This document shows positions 1-9,326 of a stretch of DNA of 64,000 bases, one piece after another (within the stretch, counting starts at the first letter, position 1; the number at the start of each line of letters is the position of its first letter). A program made the translations under genes and the position numbers. Under the pieces are notes generated by a model. It saw only the letters and a list, made by a program, of their open reading frames with translations, did no database searches and was not told the origin of the DNA. This DNA is from Cronobacter sakazakii. Its GTDB lineage: Bacteria; Pseudomonadota; Gammaproteobacteria; Enterobacterales; Enterobacteriaceae. The stretch spans positions 4,154,001 through 4,218,000 of the forward strand of contig NZ_CP011047.1 in assembly GCF_000982825.1 (NCBI RefSeq). The letters are read 5' to 3'.

Positions 1-1
1 C

Positions 2-409
2 GGTGATAACCCAACGCCGGAGACGGTGCTGACCGCCTATCAGCACGCGATTGACCTGCTGGTTGCGGAAAAAGACTACCAGAGCTGGGACGTCATCAGC
101 ATGCGCGCCGATAACCCGCAGAAAGAGGCGCTACGCGACAAATTTCTCAATGAGCATACCCACGGCGAAGATGAAGTGCGGTTTTTCGTGGAAGGCGCCG
201 GGCTGTTCTGTCTGCACATCGGCGACAAGGTGTATCAGGTGTTGTGCGAGAAGAACGATCTGATCTCGGTGCCCGCCGGCACACCGCACTGGTTTGATAT
301 GGGCTCTGAGCCGCATTTCACGGCGATCCGCATTTTCGATAACCCGGAAGGCTGGATTGCGAATTTCACCGGCAGCTCGATAGCCGAAGCGTACCCGCGT
401 CTGGGGTAG
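2..409 (+). CDS. mtnD: Acireductone dioxygenase (C-terminal part)
   Basis: The reading frame is open from the window edge, so the 5' end lies outside. The product matches the cupin-fold Fe/Ni acireductone dioxygenase of the methionine salvage pathway, which oxidises 1,2-dihydroxy-3-keto-5-methylthiopentene to the keto acid precursor of methionine. The metal-binding motif HTHGEDEVRFF supplies two His and a Glu, and a later His in PAGTPHWF supplies the fourth ligand. About 135 of the usual 180 residues are present. It converges on entF, separated by a hairpin-repeat cluster. In E. coli the gene next to the entF 3' end is a ferric-enterobactin transport gene, so this neighbourhood is rearranged. 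Confidence 0.93.
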   Translation, partial: GDNPTPETVLTAYQHAIDLLVAEKDYQSWDVISMRADNPQKEALRDKFLNEHTHGEDEVRFFVEGAGLFCLHIGDKVYQVLCEKNDLISVPAGTPHWFDMGSEPHFTAIRIFDNPEGWIANFTGSSIAEAYPRLG

Positions 410-455
410 CGTGCGGGTGGCAGTTGAATGTAGTGGGTGCCTGTAGAGGCGACAT

Positions 456-650
456 GGCGGGTGCGCTTCGCTTACCCGCCCTACATCCCTTCAGGCACCG
501 GTCTTCGTCGTTTGTAGGGTGGGTAAGCGAAGCGCACCCACCTTTCAGCAGCATTCACAACATGTACGTAGGGTGGGTAAGCGAAGCGCACCCACCTTTT
601 TACAACACTCACAACATGTGCGTAGGGTGGGTAAGCGAAGCGCACCCACC
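456..650. repeat. Cluster of four short hairpin repeats
   Basis: Four copies of a roughly 29-bp element lie at 456-484 (reverse orientation, GGCGGGT-type arms), 514-542, 568-596 and 622-650 (forward, GGTGGGT...ACCCACC arms). Each begins or ends with GTAGG/CCTAC and has an inner GCG-AAG-CGC stem, so each can fold as an imperfect hairpin. The three forward copies are 54 bp apart and share the spacer word CACAACATGT. The cluster fills the convergent gap between mtnD and entF. It looks REP-like and could act as a terminator or mRNA stabiliser for both genes. An open frame across it is only repeat translated. Confidence 0.9.
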
Positions 651-676
651 GATGTACCCACCCAATTACACAAAAC

Positions 677-3600
677 CTACCCGAGAATTTCCCGCAATAC
701 CGGGCCAATCACCTCGAACGCCTGCGGGGAGATAATCTCCACATGCGCGCAATCGACACTGTACACATCAAGCGCCCGCGTCCACGGTGCCCACGCCTCG
801 TAAGGGTTAAGGCCCGGCGTCACGATGCGTTCGGCGACAAACAGCGTCGCGTTACCTTCAAAGCGCGTACTGCGCGCGGTAGAAAGCAGCCGCACCGCGT
901 CGGCGTAATTGCCTTCGATGGTTTCAAAAAGCCTCGTCGACCCCTGCCCCTGCTGCGCGCTCACAAACGCCGCCCGCTCGCGCTCTATCTCCGCCAGCAC
1001 TTCCGGGTCGAGCTCGCGCCCGCCCTTCTCCTGCCAGTTTTGCGTTTCCGGCGGCCAGGTGTCGAGCAACCCGAGGAACGCCACCTCCTCGCCCGCCGCC
1101 TGTAACCGTGCGGCGACGCCATGCGCGATTGTCCCGCCGAGCGAATAGCCAAACAGCCAGTACGGCCCGTGCGGCTGCTGCTCGCGAAGTGTCGCATAAT
1201 GGCGGTCGCACAGTTCATCCACCGAGGCGCACTGTTGCATCGGCCCATCCGGGCGCGGCGACTGAATGCCCGTTATCGCCCAGCGCGGCGACAGCCAGCG
1301 TTGCAGAACGCTGAACTGCCAGGCGAAGCCCGACGCCGGATGGAAGCAGAACAGCGTCGGCCCGCTGCCTTCACGCAGCGGCAGAATGGCGTCAAAACCC
1401 GCCTGCTCCGCCTGCGCCTCACTTTGTGCGGCCTCAACGGCCGCCGCGAGTTTTTCCACCGTCGAGGCAATCATTACCTGCCCGACCGTAACAGGACGTT
1501 CCAGCTCACGCGTGAGCCTTGCCGCCAGACGCATCGCCAGCAGCGAATGGCCGCCAAGCGCAAAGAAATCGGCCTGGGCGTCGGTCACTTCCATACCTAA
1601 AAGTTCCGAAAAAGCGCGGGCGATCGCCGTCTCGCTGCCCGGCGCTACGGCTCTGCCCGGCTCACGCGCGGCAAGCTGCGGCAACGGCAGCGCTTTGCGA
1701 TCCAGCTTGCCGTTGGCGCTGAGCGGCAGCGCAGGCAACTGAACAAGCGTCACCGGCACCATATGCGCGGGCAGCCATTCGCTTAAGCGCGCGCGCAGTG
1801 CGGCCAAATCCAGCGTAGCGCCGGAGGCGGAAACCAGATAACCCACCAGCTGGCGCGCATCGCCGCCCGTTTCGGCATGGCTATTCAGCACGCAGGCGTG
1901 CGTCACCGCCTGCGCCACATCCGGCAGGCTCAGCATCACGCGGTCAATCTCGCCAGGCTCAATGCGCTGGCCGCGGATTTTCAGCTGATCGTCGCTGCGC
2001 CCGAGATATTCCACCGCGCCGTCCGGCAGCCAGCGCGCCACGTCGCCGGTGCGGTACATCCGCTCGCCGGGTACAAACGGATCGGCGATAAAGCGGCTGG
2101 CGGTCAGATCCGGGCGGCCAAGATAGCCCTGGGCCAGCTGAACGCCCGTGAGATAGAGATCGCCCGCCATGCCCGGCGGCACCGGACGCATCCGGCCATC
2201 GAGAATGCGCAGGCCGGTATTCCAGACCGGGAAACCAATCGGCACGCTGGCCCCCTTCACCTGCGAAAGCGCCGCGCCGAAAGCCGGATACCCGCTCACA
2301 TCCACTGCCGCCTCCGTCGGGCCGTAGAGATTATGCAGCGGCACGGCGGTAAGCCGCTCCCAGTCGCGACACAGTGCCGTCGGCAGCGCTTCGCCGCTAC
2401 AAAACACCTGGCGCAGCGACGCGCAGGCGTCGATCGCCGCTTCAGAAGTGAGCGCGCCGACAAACGCCGCCAGCATCGACGGCACAAAATGCGTCGTCGT
2501 CACCCGCCAGCGCGCAAACAGTGTCTGAAGCGCCTGCGGATCGCGGTGCGCCTGCGGCGGTGCCATCACCAGCCGCGCGCCGACGATAAGCGGCCAGAAA
2601 AACTCCCATACCGACACATCAAAACTGCACGGCGTTTTTTGCAGCACCACGTCATCCGCGCCGAGCGGATACTGGCTTTGCATCCACAGCAGCCGGTTAA
2701 CGATAGCGGTCTGACCGACCATGACGCCTTTCGGCCGCCCGGTGGAGCCAGAGGTGAAAATCACATAGGCGGTGTGCGCCGGGCGCGAGCGCAAAAGCGG
2801 CTGCGGATCGCTTGCCGGCAGCGGCGCGTCGTAGCAGAACACGGGCAGGCTCGGGAGATGCGCGAAACGCCCCTGCTCTGACGCGGCGGTAATCAGCAGC
2901 GCCGGGCGGGCATCCTCCAGCATCATTTGCAGGCGATCGTCCGGGTAGCCCGTATCGAGCGGCAGCCAGGCCGCGCCCGTTTCCACAATCGCCTGTAGCG
3001 CCAGTGAGAGAAAGACCGAGCGCGGCAGCGCGACGGCCACGATATCACCCGGCTTAACACCGCGACGCACCAGCTCTGACGCAAGCGTAAGCACTTGCTC
3101 ACGCATTTCACGATAGGTAAAGGCATAGCGCGCATCCGCAAGCGCCGGGGCCTGCGGCGTCGCCTGCGCCTGTTTCGCCAGCAGGCTGCTGAGCGTCTCC
3201 TGCGGCAGTGGCACGGCGGTCTGGTTCACACGCGCAATCAGTGCGTAGTCGTTATCATCCAGCAGATCCGCCTGCGCGCAGGCAAGCTCAGGATCAGCGG
3301 CAAACTGTGTGAGCAGATGCGGCAGACGGGCGAGATGGCGCTCAATCTGCGCGGCCTCATAGCGCTGCTGATTCGCGAGCAGTTCCAGCGTCACACCGCC
3401 CTGTTCGTCGATATAGAGCGCGATTTCGAGATCTTTCACCGGCCCCGAGGCGAGCTGGTGGGTTATCCCCTCCACGCCATCGAAATCGAGCCGGTAATCA
3501 AACATTTTCAGGTTCAGCACCGGGCCATAGAGCGGCGTCTGCTGCGCCACTCTGCCCGCGTCGCGCAGCACCTGCTCGGCGTCATAGCGCTGATGACGAC

Positions 3601-4594
3601 GCAGCGTTTTGAGCGTCTTCGCAAAGGCGGCGGCGAACTGCGCCAGCGTCTGCTCAGGCGCAATGCGCACCGGGCAAGGCAGCACGTTCAGCACCGGGCC
3701 GGTGGCGCACAGCGCGGCCGAGCCGATGCGGCGCATAAAGATAAAACCGGCGCTGTAGGCGTCACGCCCGCTCAGGCGGCCAAGCCAGAGCGCCACCAGC
3801 GCCAGCGCCACGTCCGGCGCGGCCAGCCCGCCGCTGTTTGCCAGAAGCATGGCGAAGTGGGCGTCATTAAAGCGCAGCGAGCGGCGAATCAGCGAGGTGG
3901 TGGAAGATTGCCCGGTAAGCGGCTGGTCAGAGAGCGTCGCCGGCGGCGGCAGGTCGCGCACCTGCTGCGCCCAGAAGGCGGCGTCGCGCGCGCAGGCGTC
4001 TGACGCCTGATAGCGCACGTATTCATCAACCACCTCGTTAAACGGGACAAACGGCGAGGCGTCGGGCTGTTCGCCCCGGCGCAGGCTGCCGTAAATATCG
4101 GCGATACGACGGGTAATGGCCGTAAAACTGAAACCATCCACCACCAGATGATGATAACGCTGATACCAGAACCAGCGCGTCTCGCCGACACGCAGCAGCG
4201 CATGGTGCACCGGCGGTGTGCCGTGGGTGACGCGCAGATCCTGCTCCAGATCGGCATGCATCAGGCGCTGGGCCGTGGTCAGCGGGCAGGCTTCGTGGCG
4301 CAGATCGATGATTTCAGGCGTGGCAAAGGTGAGCGATGCGTCAAACCGCTGCGTGACGATACCGTCGCGTTCCTCAAAACGCATTCGCAGCGTGTCGGCT
4401 TCCATCATGCCCGCCACGATAGCGCGCGCCAGCAGCGGCGCGTCAACCGTGCCGTTCAGCTCGACGTAATGCGCCACGCTCCAGGCGTTGGCCTGGCGGG
4501 AGAGTTTTTCAGCCATCCAGATACCCGGCTGCGCCGCCACCAGCGGCAGCGCGGCCGTGGCCTGCTCCGCAGGGGAAAGAGTTATATCCGTCAC
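677..4594 (-). CDS. entF: Enterobactin synthase component F (NRPS)
   Basis: This nonribosomal peptide synthetase activates serine, condenses it with dihydroxybenzoate and cyclises three units into enterobactin. Domains in order are condensation (HHLVVDG at 148-154), adenylation (FTSGSTGRPKG at about 613-623), peptidyl carrier (GGHS, phosphopantetheine Ser1017) and thioesterase (GYSLGG, Ser1151). Its 1305 residues compare with 1293 in E. coli. I chose the GTG at 4594 because it lies one base after the ybdZ stop with a GAGG ribosome site in the ybdZ 3' end; the open frame continues upstream only as out-of-register ybdZ sequence. It is probably cotranscribed with fes and ybdZ under Fur control. 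Confidence 0.97.
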   Translation of the reverse strand: MTDITLSPAEQATAALPLVAAQPGIWMAEKLSRQANAWSVAHYVELNGTVDAPLLARAIVAGMMEADTLRMRFEERDGIVTQRFDASLTFATPEIIDLRHEACPLTTAQRLMHADLEQDLRVTHGTPPVHHALLRVGETRWFWYQRYHHLVVDGFSFTAITRRIADIYGSLRRGEQPDASPFVPFNEVVDEYVRYQASDACARDAAFWAQQVRDLPPPATLSDQPLTGQSSTTSLIRRSLRFNDAHFAMLLANSGGLAAPDVALALVALWLGRLSGRDAYSAGFIFMRRIGSAALCATGPVLNVLPCPVRIAPEQTLAQFAAAFAKTLKTLRRHQRYDAEQVLRDAGRVAQQTPLYGPVLNLKMFDYRLDFDGVEGITHQLASGPVKDLEIALYIDEQGGVTLELLANQQRYEAAQIERHLARLPHLLTQFAADPELACAQADLLDDNDYALIARVNQTAVPLPQETLSSLLAKQAQATPQAPALADARYAFTYREMREQVLTLASELVRRGVKPGDIVAVALPRSVFLSLALQAIVETGAAWLPLDTGYPDDRLQMMLEDARPALLITAASEQGRFAHLPSLPVFCYDAPLPASDPQPLLRSRPAHTAYVIFTSGSTGRPKGVMVGQTAIVNRLLWMQSQYPLGADDVVLQKTPCSFDVSVWEFFWPLIVGARLVMAPPQAHRDPQALQTLFARWRVTTTHFVPSMLAAFVGALTSEAAIDACASLRQVFCSGEALPTALCRDWERLTAVPLHNLYGPTEAAVDVSGYPAFGAALSQVKGASVPIGFPVWNTGLRILDGRMRPVPPGMAGDLYLTGVQLAQGYLGRPDLTASRFIADPFVPGERMYRTGDVARWLPDGAVEYLGRSDDQLKIRGQRIEPGEIDRVMLSLPDVAQAVTHACVLNSHAETGGDARQLVGYLVSASGATLDLAALRARLSEWLPAHMVPVTLVQLPALPLSANGKLDRKALPLPQLAAREPGRAVAPGSETAIARAFSELLGMEVTDAQADFFALGGHSLLAMRLAARLTRELERPVTVGQVMIASTVEKLAAAVEAAQSEAQAEQAGFDAILPLREGSGPTLFCFHPASGFAWQFSVLQRWLSPRWAITGIQSPRPDGPMQQCASVDELCDRHYATLREQQPHGPYWLFGYSLGGTIAHGVAARLQAAGEEVAFLGLLDTWPPETQNWQEKGGRELDPEVLAEIERERAAFVSAQQGQGSTRLFETIEGNYADAVRLLSTARSTRFEGNATLFVAERIVTPGLNPYEAWAPWTRALDVYSVDCAHVEIISPQAFEVIGPVLREILG

Positions 4595-4595
4595 G

Positions 4596-4817
4596 TTAAC
4601 CTCGGGTCTCGTTGCGGTGGGCGAAATCGGCAGGCTGCAGCGCCTGACCGTGCTCATTAAGCCACGCCTCACACCTCTCCGGAGGCTGTGGCGCGGCCAC
4701 CACACGCCAGCCCGGCGGCAGCGCGCACGGCTCCGGCCAGAGGCTTATCTGTTTTTCGTGATTTTCGAGCAGCCAGAAACGGCCCTGCAGATTATCGAAG
4801 GGATTGCTGAATTCCAT
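4596..4817 (-). CDS. ybdZ: MbtH-like NRPS accessory protein
   Basis: This 73-residue protein has the MbtH family pattern: NPFDN near the start, a central SLWP, and a tryptophan-rich second half with PPGW and CEAWLNEHG. MbtH proteins bind adenylation domains and are needed for their activity or solubility; here the partner is EntF. The gene sits between fes and entF, three bases after the fes stop, with its AGGAG ribosome site inside the end of fes. The TAA is one base from the entF GTG, so translation of the two is probably coupled. Confidence 0.96.
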   Translation of the reverse strand: MEFSNPFDNLQGRFWLLENHEKQISLWPEPCALPPGWRVVAAPQPPERCEAWLNEHGQALQPADFAHRNETRG

Positions 4818-4820
4818 ACG

Positions 4821-6065
4821 TCACTCCTGTCCTGAAAAAGGCGTCGGGGCGGGTGTAGCGGCCCAGAGCGCGGCGAGACCGTCGGTCAGGCCGCCGCGCC
4901 AGCAAAGCGCGTCGTGGCCGCCCTCCACCTGACGCCAGAAAAGCGGCGGCTGTGTGCGTTGCAGTAAAGAGACCAGGCGCTGATTCGCCTGCAAAATGAG
5001 CGGCTCATGAAGGCCCGCTTCAAGATAAATGCGCAACCCGCGCGGATCGAAGCGGCCTGCGGCCAGCTCTTCAACCAGCCAGCCGCCCTCACCGCTCGCC
5101 TCGCGCGTTGGCCACCAGAAAGAGCCGGACTGGCTCAGTACGCAACCGAAGCGCTGGGGCCAGCGCAGCCCCGCATAGAGCGCGGCGAGCCCACCGAAGC
5201 TCTGCCCGGCAATCACAGTGGTGTCCGGCGCGTCACGCCATCTCGTGTAATGACGCGCCTGCGGCAGTAATTCCTCCCACAGCGCCTCCCAGAAGGCGGC
5301 GTTGCAGGGGAGTTCACGGCTGCGGTGCGCGGTGTCAATCACATCCACCAGCAGATAAACAGCAGGCGGCAGAACGCCGCGATCGGTGAGCGCCTGGAGC
5401 GCGGGCCAAACCGGCTGGCTGTGCGCCCAGAACTGACCGTCCAGCAAAATAGCGAGCGGGCGCGTCAGGGGCGCATCATCACCGCCGGTAGTAAAGAGCC
5501 ACACGCGACGCGCGTTGCCGAGCCGCTCGCTGTGCCAGAGAAATTCCTGCGCGGGCGTGTACGCCACGTCTTTTTCTTCCCAGCCTGGCTGAGCGGGCGC
5601 GTCTGGCAGATGCAGCGCGCTCATCGGATGACCGCGGCCGCCGCGCCAGTGGTGCGGGTTGAATGGATCAGGAATGGCCTGCGGCAGCAGTGCGCGCCAG
5701 CCTTCGCGCAGCGCGTGGCGCGCCGGAACGTCTGCAAAGGCGTCGGGGGCGAAATCATCGGTGTTTGTGGAAGGGATAAAACAGTAACTGCCGCGCCAGG
5801 CGGCGTCTAATTCGGTGCGCCAGTACCAGGCGTCGGTGCCCGGCAGACGCGTGAGCGACTGCGGCGCGGAGGGCTTGTGGTGATCGGTGATACCGGTGAG
5901 GTAAATCCACACCCGCTTTGTATCAGACGTGCTTTCATCACCTGCCGGATCGCGCCACCAGAACGTCACGCAGCAGGTGCCCGACGCCGTGCCGGAAATC
6001 TCCGGAATGCCCTGCGCCTGCTTCGCCTGCCACCAGGCATCACTTCCCGCCGCGTGCTCCGCCAC
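4821..6065 (-). CDS. fes: Enterochelin (ferric enterobactin) esterase
   Basis: Cytoplasmic esterase that hydrolyses the trilactone of ferric enterobactin to release iron. The 414 residues align with E. coli Fes along the whole length: an N-terminal domain with FWWRDP and RGSYCFIP, then an alpha/beta hydrolase domain with nucleophile Ser289 in GQSFGG and the catalytic-site histidine in GGHDALCWRGG (His384). It is the first gene of fes-ybdZ-entF and is divergent from fepA across a Fur-type promoter region. Confidence 0.96.
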   Translation of the reverse strand: MAEHAAGSDAWWQAKQAQGIPEISGTASGTCCVTFWWRDPAGDESTSDTKRVWIYLTGITDHHKPSAPQSLTRLPGTDAWYWRTELDAAWRGSYCFIPSTNTDDFAPDAFADVPARHALREGWRALLPQAIPDPFNPHHWRGGRGHPMSALHLPDAPAQPGWEEKDVAYTPAQEFLWHSERLGNARRVWLFTTGGDDAPLTRPLAILLDGQFWAHSQPVWPALQALTDRGVLPPAVYLLVDVIDTAHRSRELPCNAAFWEALWEELLPQARHYTRWRDAPDTTVIAGQSFGGLAALYAGLRWPQRFGCVLSQSGSFWWPTREASGEGGWLVEELAAGRFDPRGLRIYLEAGLHEPLILQANQRLVSLLQRTQPPLFWRQVEGGHDALCWRGGLTDGLAALWAATPAPTPFSGQE

Positions 6066-6084
6066 TGCCCAACTCCTTGTTAGT

Positions 6085-6165
6085 GTTGATAAATATCATC
6101 TAATGACGTCAATCCTGATAATTTGATGATAATATTATTGATAATTATTTGCATTTGCAATAGCG
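6085..6165. promoter_or_regulatory. Divergent fes/fepA promoter with Fur box
   Basis: The AT-rich segment between fes and fepA contains overlapping GATAAT/ATTATC hexamers. The clearest site, at 6136-6163, reads TATTGATAATTATTTGC followed by ATTTGCAATAG. It closely matches, as I remember it, the Fur-bound fepA-fes control site of E. coli. Iron-replete Fur would repress both directions. Confidence 0.85.
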
Positions 6166-6345
6166 TATTGGCGCGCTGTGGGAAGCGCGTCTTTCACTCA
6201 AAAAACATTAACCCAGCCAGACGTTTGCGCGCTGCCGCTCCGGGACGAGCGGGGTTTGCGTATAGCGGCTCTGGCCTATTCCCTGCTGCGCCCTGCCCCA
6301 CTGGGGATGGACTTCCGGGCCGCAGCACAGACAGCAGGATACAAA

Positions 6346-8619
6346 ATGAATAAAAAGCTCCCTCTCTCTCTGGCGATGCTGATTAATCTTGGGATGTATG
6401 GCGCTGCGCTGCCCGCCTGGGCGCAGGAGAGCACCGCTCCCGTGGATGGCAACGCAACGGATGGCGATGACACGATAGTCGTCACCGCCGCACAGCAAAA
6501 TCTTCAGGCACCGGGCGTCTCGACCATTACCGCCGATGAAATCCGCAAAAACCCGCCCGCGCGCGATGTGTCGGAAATCATCCGCACCATGCCTGGCGTC
6601 AACCTGACCGGCAATTCCACCAGCGGCCAGCGCGGCAACAACCGCCAGATCGATATCCGCGGGATGGGCCCGGAAAACACGCTGATCCTGATTGATGGCA
6701 AACCGGTCAGCAGCCGTAATTCGGTGCGTCAGGGCTGGCGCGGCGAGCGCGACAGCCGCGGCGATACCGCCTGGGTGCCGCCGGAGATGATCGAGCGTAT
6801 CGAGGTGCTGCGCGGCCCTGCCGCCGCACGCTACGGCAACGGCGCGGCGGGCGGCGTGGTGAATATCATCACCAAACGCAGCAGCAACGACTGGCACGGC
6901 AGCTGGAACAGCTACTTCGACGTGCCGGAACACAAAACCGAAGGCGCCACCAAACGCACCAACTTCAGCCTCACCGGGCCGCTTGGCGACAGCGTCAGTT
7001 TCCGCCTGTACGGTAACCTGGCGAAAACCCAGGCCGACGCGCAGGACATCAACGCCGGGCATGAATCACTGCGCACCGGCAGCTACGCCGATACCCTGCC
7101 CGCCGGGCGCGAAGGGGTGGTGAATAAAGATATTAATGGCCAGGTACGCTGGGAATTTGCGCCGATGCAGGCGCTGGAGTTTGAAGCGGGCTACAGCCGC
7201 CAGGGCAATCTCTACGCGGGCGACACTCAGAACACCAACAACGACAACAGCACCAACGGACTGGTGAAAAAATACTACGGCAAGGAGACCAACCGTCTCT
7301 ATCGCCAGAACTATGCGGTCACCTGGACTGGCGGCTGGGATAACGGCGTAACCACCAACACTTACGCCCAGTATGAACACACGCGCAACTCGCGTCTTGG
7401 CGAAGGGCTGACGGGCGGCCTGGAGGGGCTGTTCAACAGCGAGAAATTCTCCGATATCAACCTGAGCGACGTGCTGCTGCACAGCGAAGTGAGCATTCCC
7501 TTCGACTGGCTGGTGAACCAGAACCTGACGCTCGGCACCGAGTGGAATCAGCAGCGTATGAAGGATGGCACCTCTACCGCGCAGGCGCTGACCGGCTCCG
7601 CCAGCGGCGGCGCTATCCCTGGCGTCGATTCCACCAACCGCAGCCCGTATGCCAAAGCGGAGATCTTCTCGCTGTTCGCGGAAGACAACATGCAGCTCAC
7701 CGACAGCACCACGCTGACCCCGTCGCTGCGCTTCGATCACCATACCATCGTTGGCAACAACTGGAGCCCGGCGCTGAACCTGACGCAGGCGCTGACCGAC
7801 GCGGTAACGCTGAAAATGGGCATCGCGCGCGCCTACAAAGCGCCGAGCCTCTATCAGACCAACGAAAATTATATTCTCTACAGCCGTGGCCAGGGCTGCT
7901 ACGCCAGCGCCACCAATACCGGCTGTTACCTGATGGGTAATGAAGATCTGAAGGCGGAGACCAGCGTCAACAAAGAGATTGGCCTTGAGTATAAGCAGGA
8001 TGGCTATCAGGCGGGCCTGACCTGGTTCCGTAATGATTACCACGACAAGATCGAAGCCGGTTATACCCGCGTCACGGCCATCAGCAATAAAACGGATCTC
8101 TACCAATGGGAGAACGTGCCGAAAGCCGTGGTGGAAGGGCTTGAGGGCACGCTAAACCTGCCGGTGACCGATACCGTTCAGTGGAGCAATAACCTGACCT
8201 GGATGTTGCAGAGTAAGAACAAAACCACCGGCGATCGGTTGTCGATCATCCCGGAATTTACGCTGAACTCAACGCTGAGCTGGCAGGTGCGAGACGATCT
8301 GTCGCTGCAAAGCACGCTCACCTGGTATGGCCGTCAGAAGCCGAAGATGTACAACTATAAGGGCGAACGCGTGACCGACAGCGGCACCAATGAAGTCAGC
8401 CCTTACAGCATCGTCGGCCTCAGCGGCACCTGGGATGTGACCAAAAATGTGAGCCTGACGGCGGGTGTCGATAACGTCTTCGACAAGCGCCACTGGCGCG
8501 CGGGCAACGCCCAGACCACCGGTAACGCCAAAACCAACGCCTGGATGTATGGCGCGGGGGCGGAAACCTATAACGAATCGGGCCGGACCTGGTTTATGGG
8601 CATTAACACTCATTTCTGA
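6346..8619 (+). CDS. fepA: Ferric enterobactin TonB-dependent outer membrane receptor
   Basis: Outer-membrane gated channel for ferric enterobactin. The 757-residue precursor starts MNKKLPLSLAM; a signal peptide probably ends at AWA (residue 26). The TonB box DDTIVV is at about 41-46, followed by the plug domain (IRKNPPARDVSEIIRTMPGV, GMGPENTLILIDG) and a 22-strand barrel ending in Phe. Upstream in-frame codons back to 6178 belong to the leader: similarity to E. coli FepA begins at the ATG at 6346. It is divergent from fes and followed by a terminator and entD. Confidence 0.97.
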   Translation: MNKKLPLSLAMLINLGMYGAALPAWAQESTAPVDGNATDGDDTIVVTAAQQNLQAPGVSTITADEIRKNPPARDVSEIIRTMPGVNLTGNSTSGQRGNNRQIDIRGMGPENTLILIDGKPVSSRNSVRQGWRGERDSRGDTAWVPPEMIERIEVLRGPAAARYGNGAAGGVVNIITKRSSNDWHGSWNSYFDVPEHKTEGATKRTNFSLTGPLGDSVSFRLYGNLAKTQADAQDINAGHESLRTGSYADTLPAGREGVVNKDINGQVRWEFAPMQALEFEAGYSRQGNLYAGDTQNTNNDNSTNGLVKKYYGKETNRLYRQNYAVTWTGGWDNGVTTNTYAQYEHTRNSRLGEGLTGGLEGLFNSEKFSDINLSDVLLHSEVSIPFDWLVNQNLTLGTEWNQQRMKDGTSTAQALTGSASGGAIPGVDSTNRSPYAKAEIFSLFAEDNMQLTDSTTLTPSLRFDHHTIVGNNWSPALNLTQALTDAVTLKMGIARAYKAPSLYQTNENYILYSRGQGCYASATNTGCYLMGNEDLKAETSVNKEIGLEYKQDGYQAGLTWFRNDYHDKIEAGYTRVTAISNKTDLYQWENVPKAVVEGLEGTLNLPVTDTVQWSNNLTWMLQSKNKTTGDRLSIIPEFTLNSTLSWQVRDDLSLQSTLTWYGRQKPKMYNYKGERVTDSGTNEVSPYSIVGLSGTWDVTKNVSLTAGVDNVFDKRHWRAGNAQTTGNAKTNAWMYGAGAETYNESGRTWFMGINTHF

Positions 8620-8629
8620 TAATGACGAC

Positions 8630-8654
8630 GGCGGGCAGCGATGCCCGCCTTTTT
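8630..8654 (+). terminator. Rho-independent terminator after fepA
   Basis: Perfect 8-bp stem GGCGGGCA / TGCCCGCC with a GCGA loop, followed by five T. It starts 10 bases after the fepA stop. It also lies inside the longest open frame of entD, which argues for the later entD start. Confidence 0.85.
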
Positions 8655-8657
8655 CCG

Positions 8658-9326
8658 ATGCAAACCACTCTCACTTCACTGACCTTTGCCGGGCAACTGC
8701 TCTGGCGCGTTGATTTCTCACCCGACACTTTCACACCTGCCGATCTGCTGTGGCTGCCGCACCACGCCATGCTGGCGAACGCTGTCGCGCGGCGTCAGGC
8801 CGAGCATCTGGCGGGCCGTATCGCCGCCGTCGCCGCACTGCGGGCGGCTGGCGCGCCATTCTCTCCACCCGGCATCGGTGCGCACCGCGAACCGCGCTGG
8901 CCCGTGGGTTTCACCGGCAGCATTACGCACACCTGCCACCGCGCCTGGGCTGCGGTTATCACCACGCCGGGCGGCATCGGGATCGACGTTGAAAACCTGA
9001 TGGACGCGCAGACGGCGCGCGAGCTGGCGCCCGGTATTATCGACACACAAGAGCGCGCGCTGCTGGCCCGCACGCCGCTGCCCTTCGCCAGCGCCCTGAC
9101 GCTCGCGTTTTCCGCTAAAGAGAGTCTTTTTAAAGCGCTGTTCCCGCAGGTGGGCGACTGGTTCGGTTTCGAATGCGCGAAAGTCGTCGCGCTGGACGAC
9201 CATCAGTTAACGCTGCGCCTCGTCTGCCCGGTCGGGCCGTTTGCCTCAGGGCAGTGCTTCACGCTGCACTGGCGTCAGGAGGCGCAGCAGATCCTCACGC
9301 TGGTGAACGCGCCCGGAAGTGGCTGA
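8658..9326 (+). CDS. entD: Enterobactin synthase phosphopantetheinyl transferase
   Basis: Transfers 4'-phosphopantetheine from CoA to the carrier domains of EntF and EntB. The Sfp/EntD signatures are present: GIGIDVENLMD (Mg-binding Asp and Glu) and FSAKESLFKAL. The start at 8658 (MQTTLTSL) gives 222 residues, near the E. coli length of about 206-209. The ATG at 8622 is rejected because its leader is the fepA terminator hairpin. The 3' end overlaps the convergent GNAT gene by 32 bp. Confidence 0.93.
   Translation: MQTTLTSLTFAGQLLWRVDFSPDTFTPADLLWLPHHAMLANAVARRQAEHLAGRIAAVAALRAAGAPFSPPGIGAHREPRWPVGFTGSITHTCHRAWAAVITTPGGIGIDVENLMDAQTARELAPGIIDTQERALLARTPLPFASALTLAFSAKESLFKALFPQVGDWFGFECAKVVALDDHQLTLRLVCPVGPFASGQCFTLHWRQEAQQILTLVNAPGSG

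Noticed and set aside
456..650. CRISPR array
   Set aside because: Repeats have hairpin arms, occur in both orientations, spacers are near-identical instead of unique, and no cas gene is in the window.
424..735. Open frame with repeated SEAHPPF-type segments
   Set aside because: It is the hairpin-repeat cluster translated; the period and sequence come from the DNA repeat and there is no ribosome site or family match.
7066..8106. Long minus-strand frame inside fepA
   Set aside because: High GC produces long antisense frames; the product has no domain pattern, while fepA matches its family end to end.
8622..8657. Upstream ATG for entD
   Set aside because: The extra 12 codons are the fepA terminator hairpin; family similarity begins after 8658.
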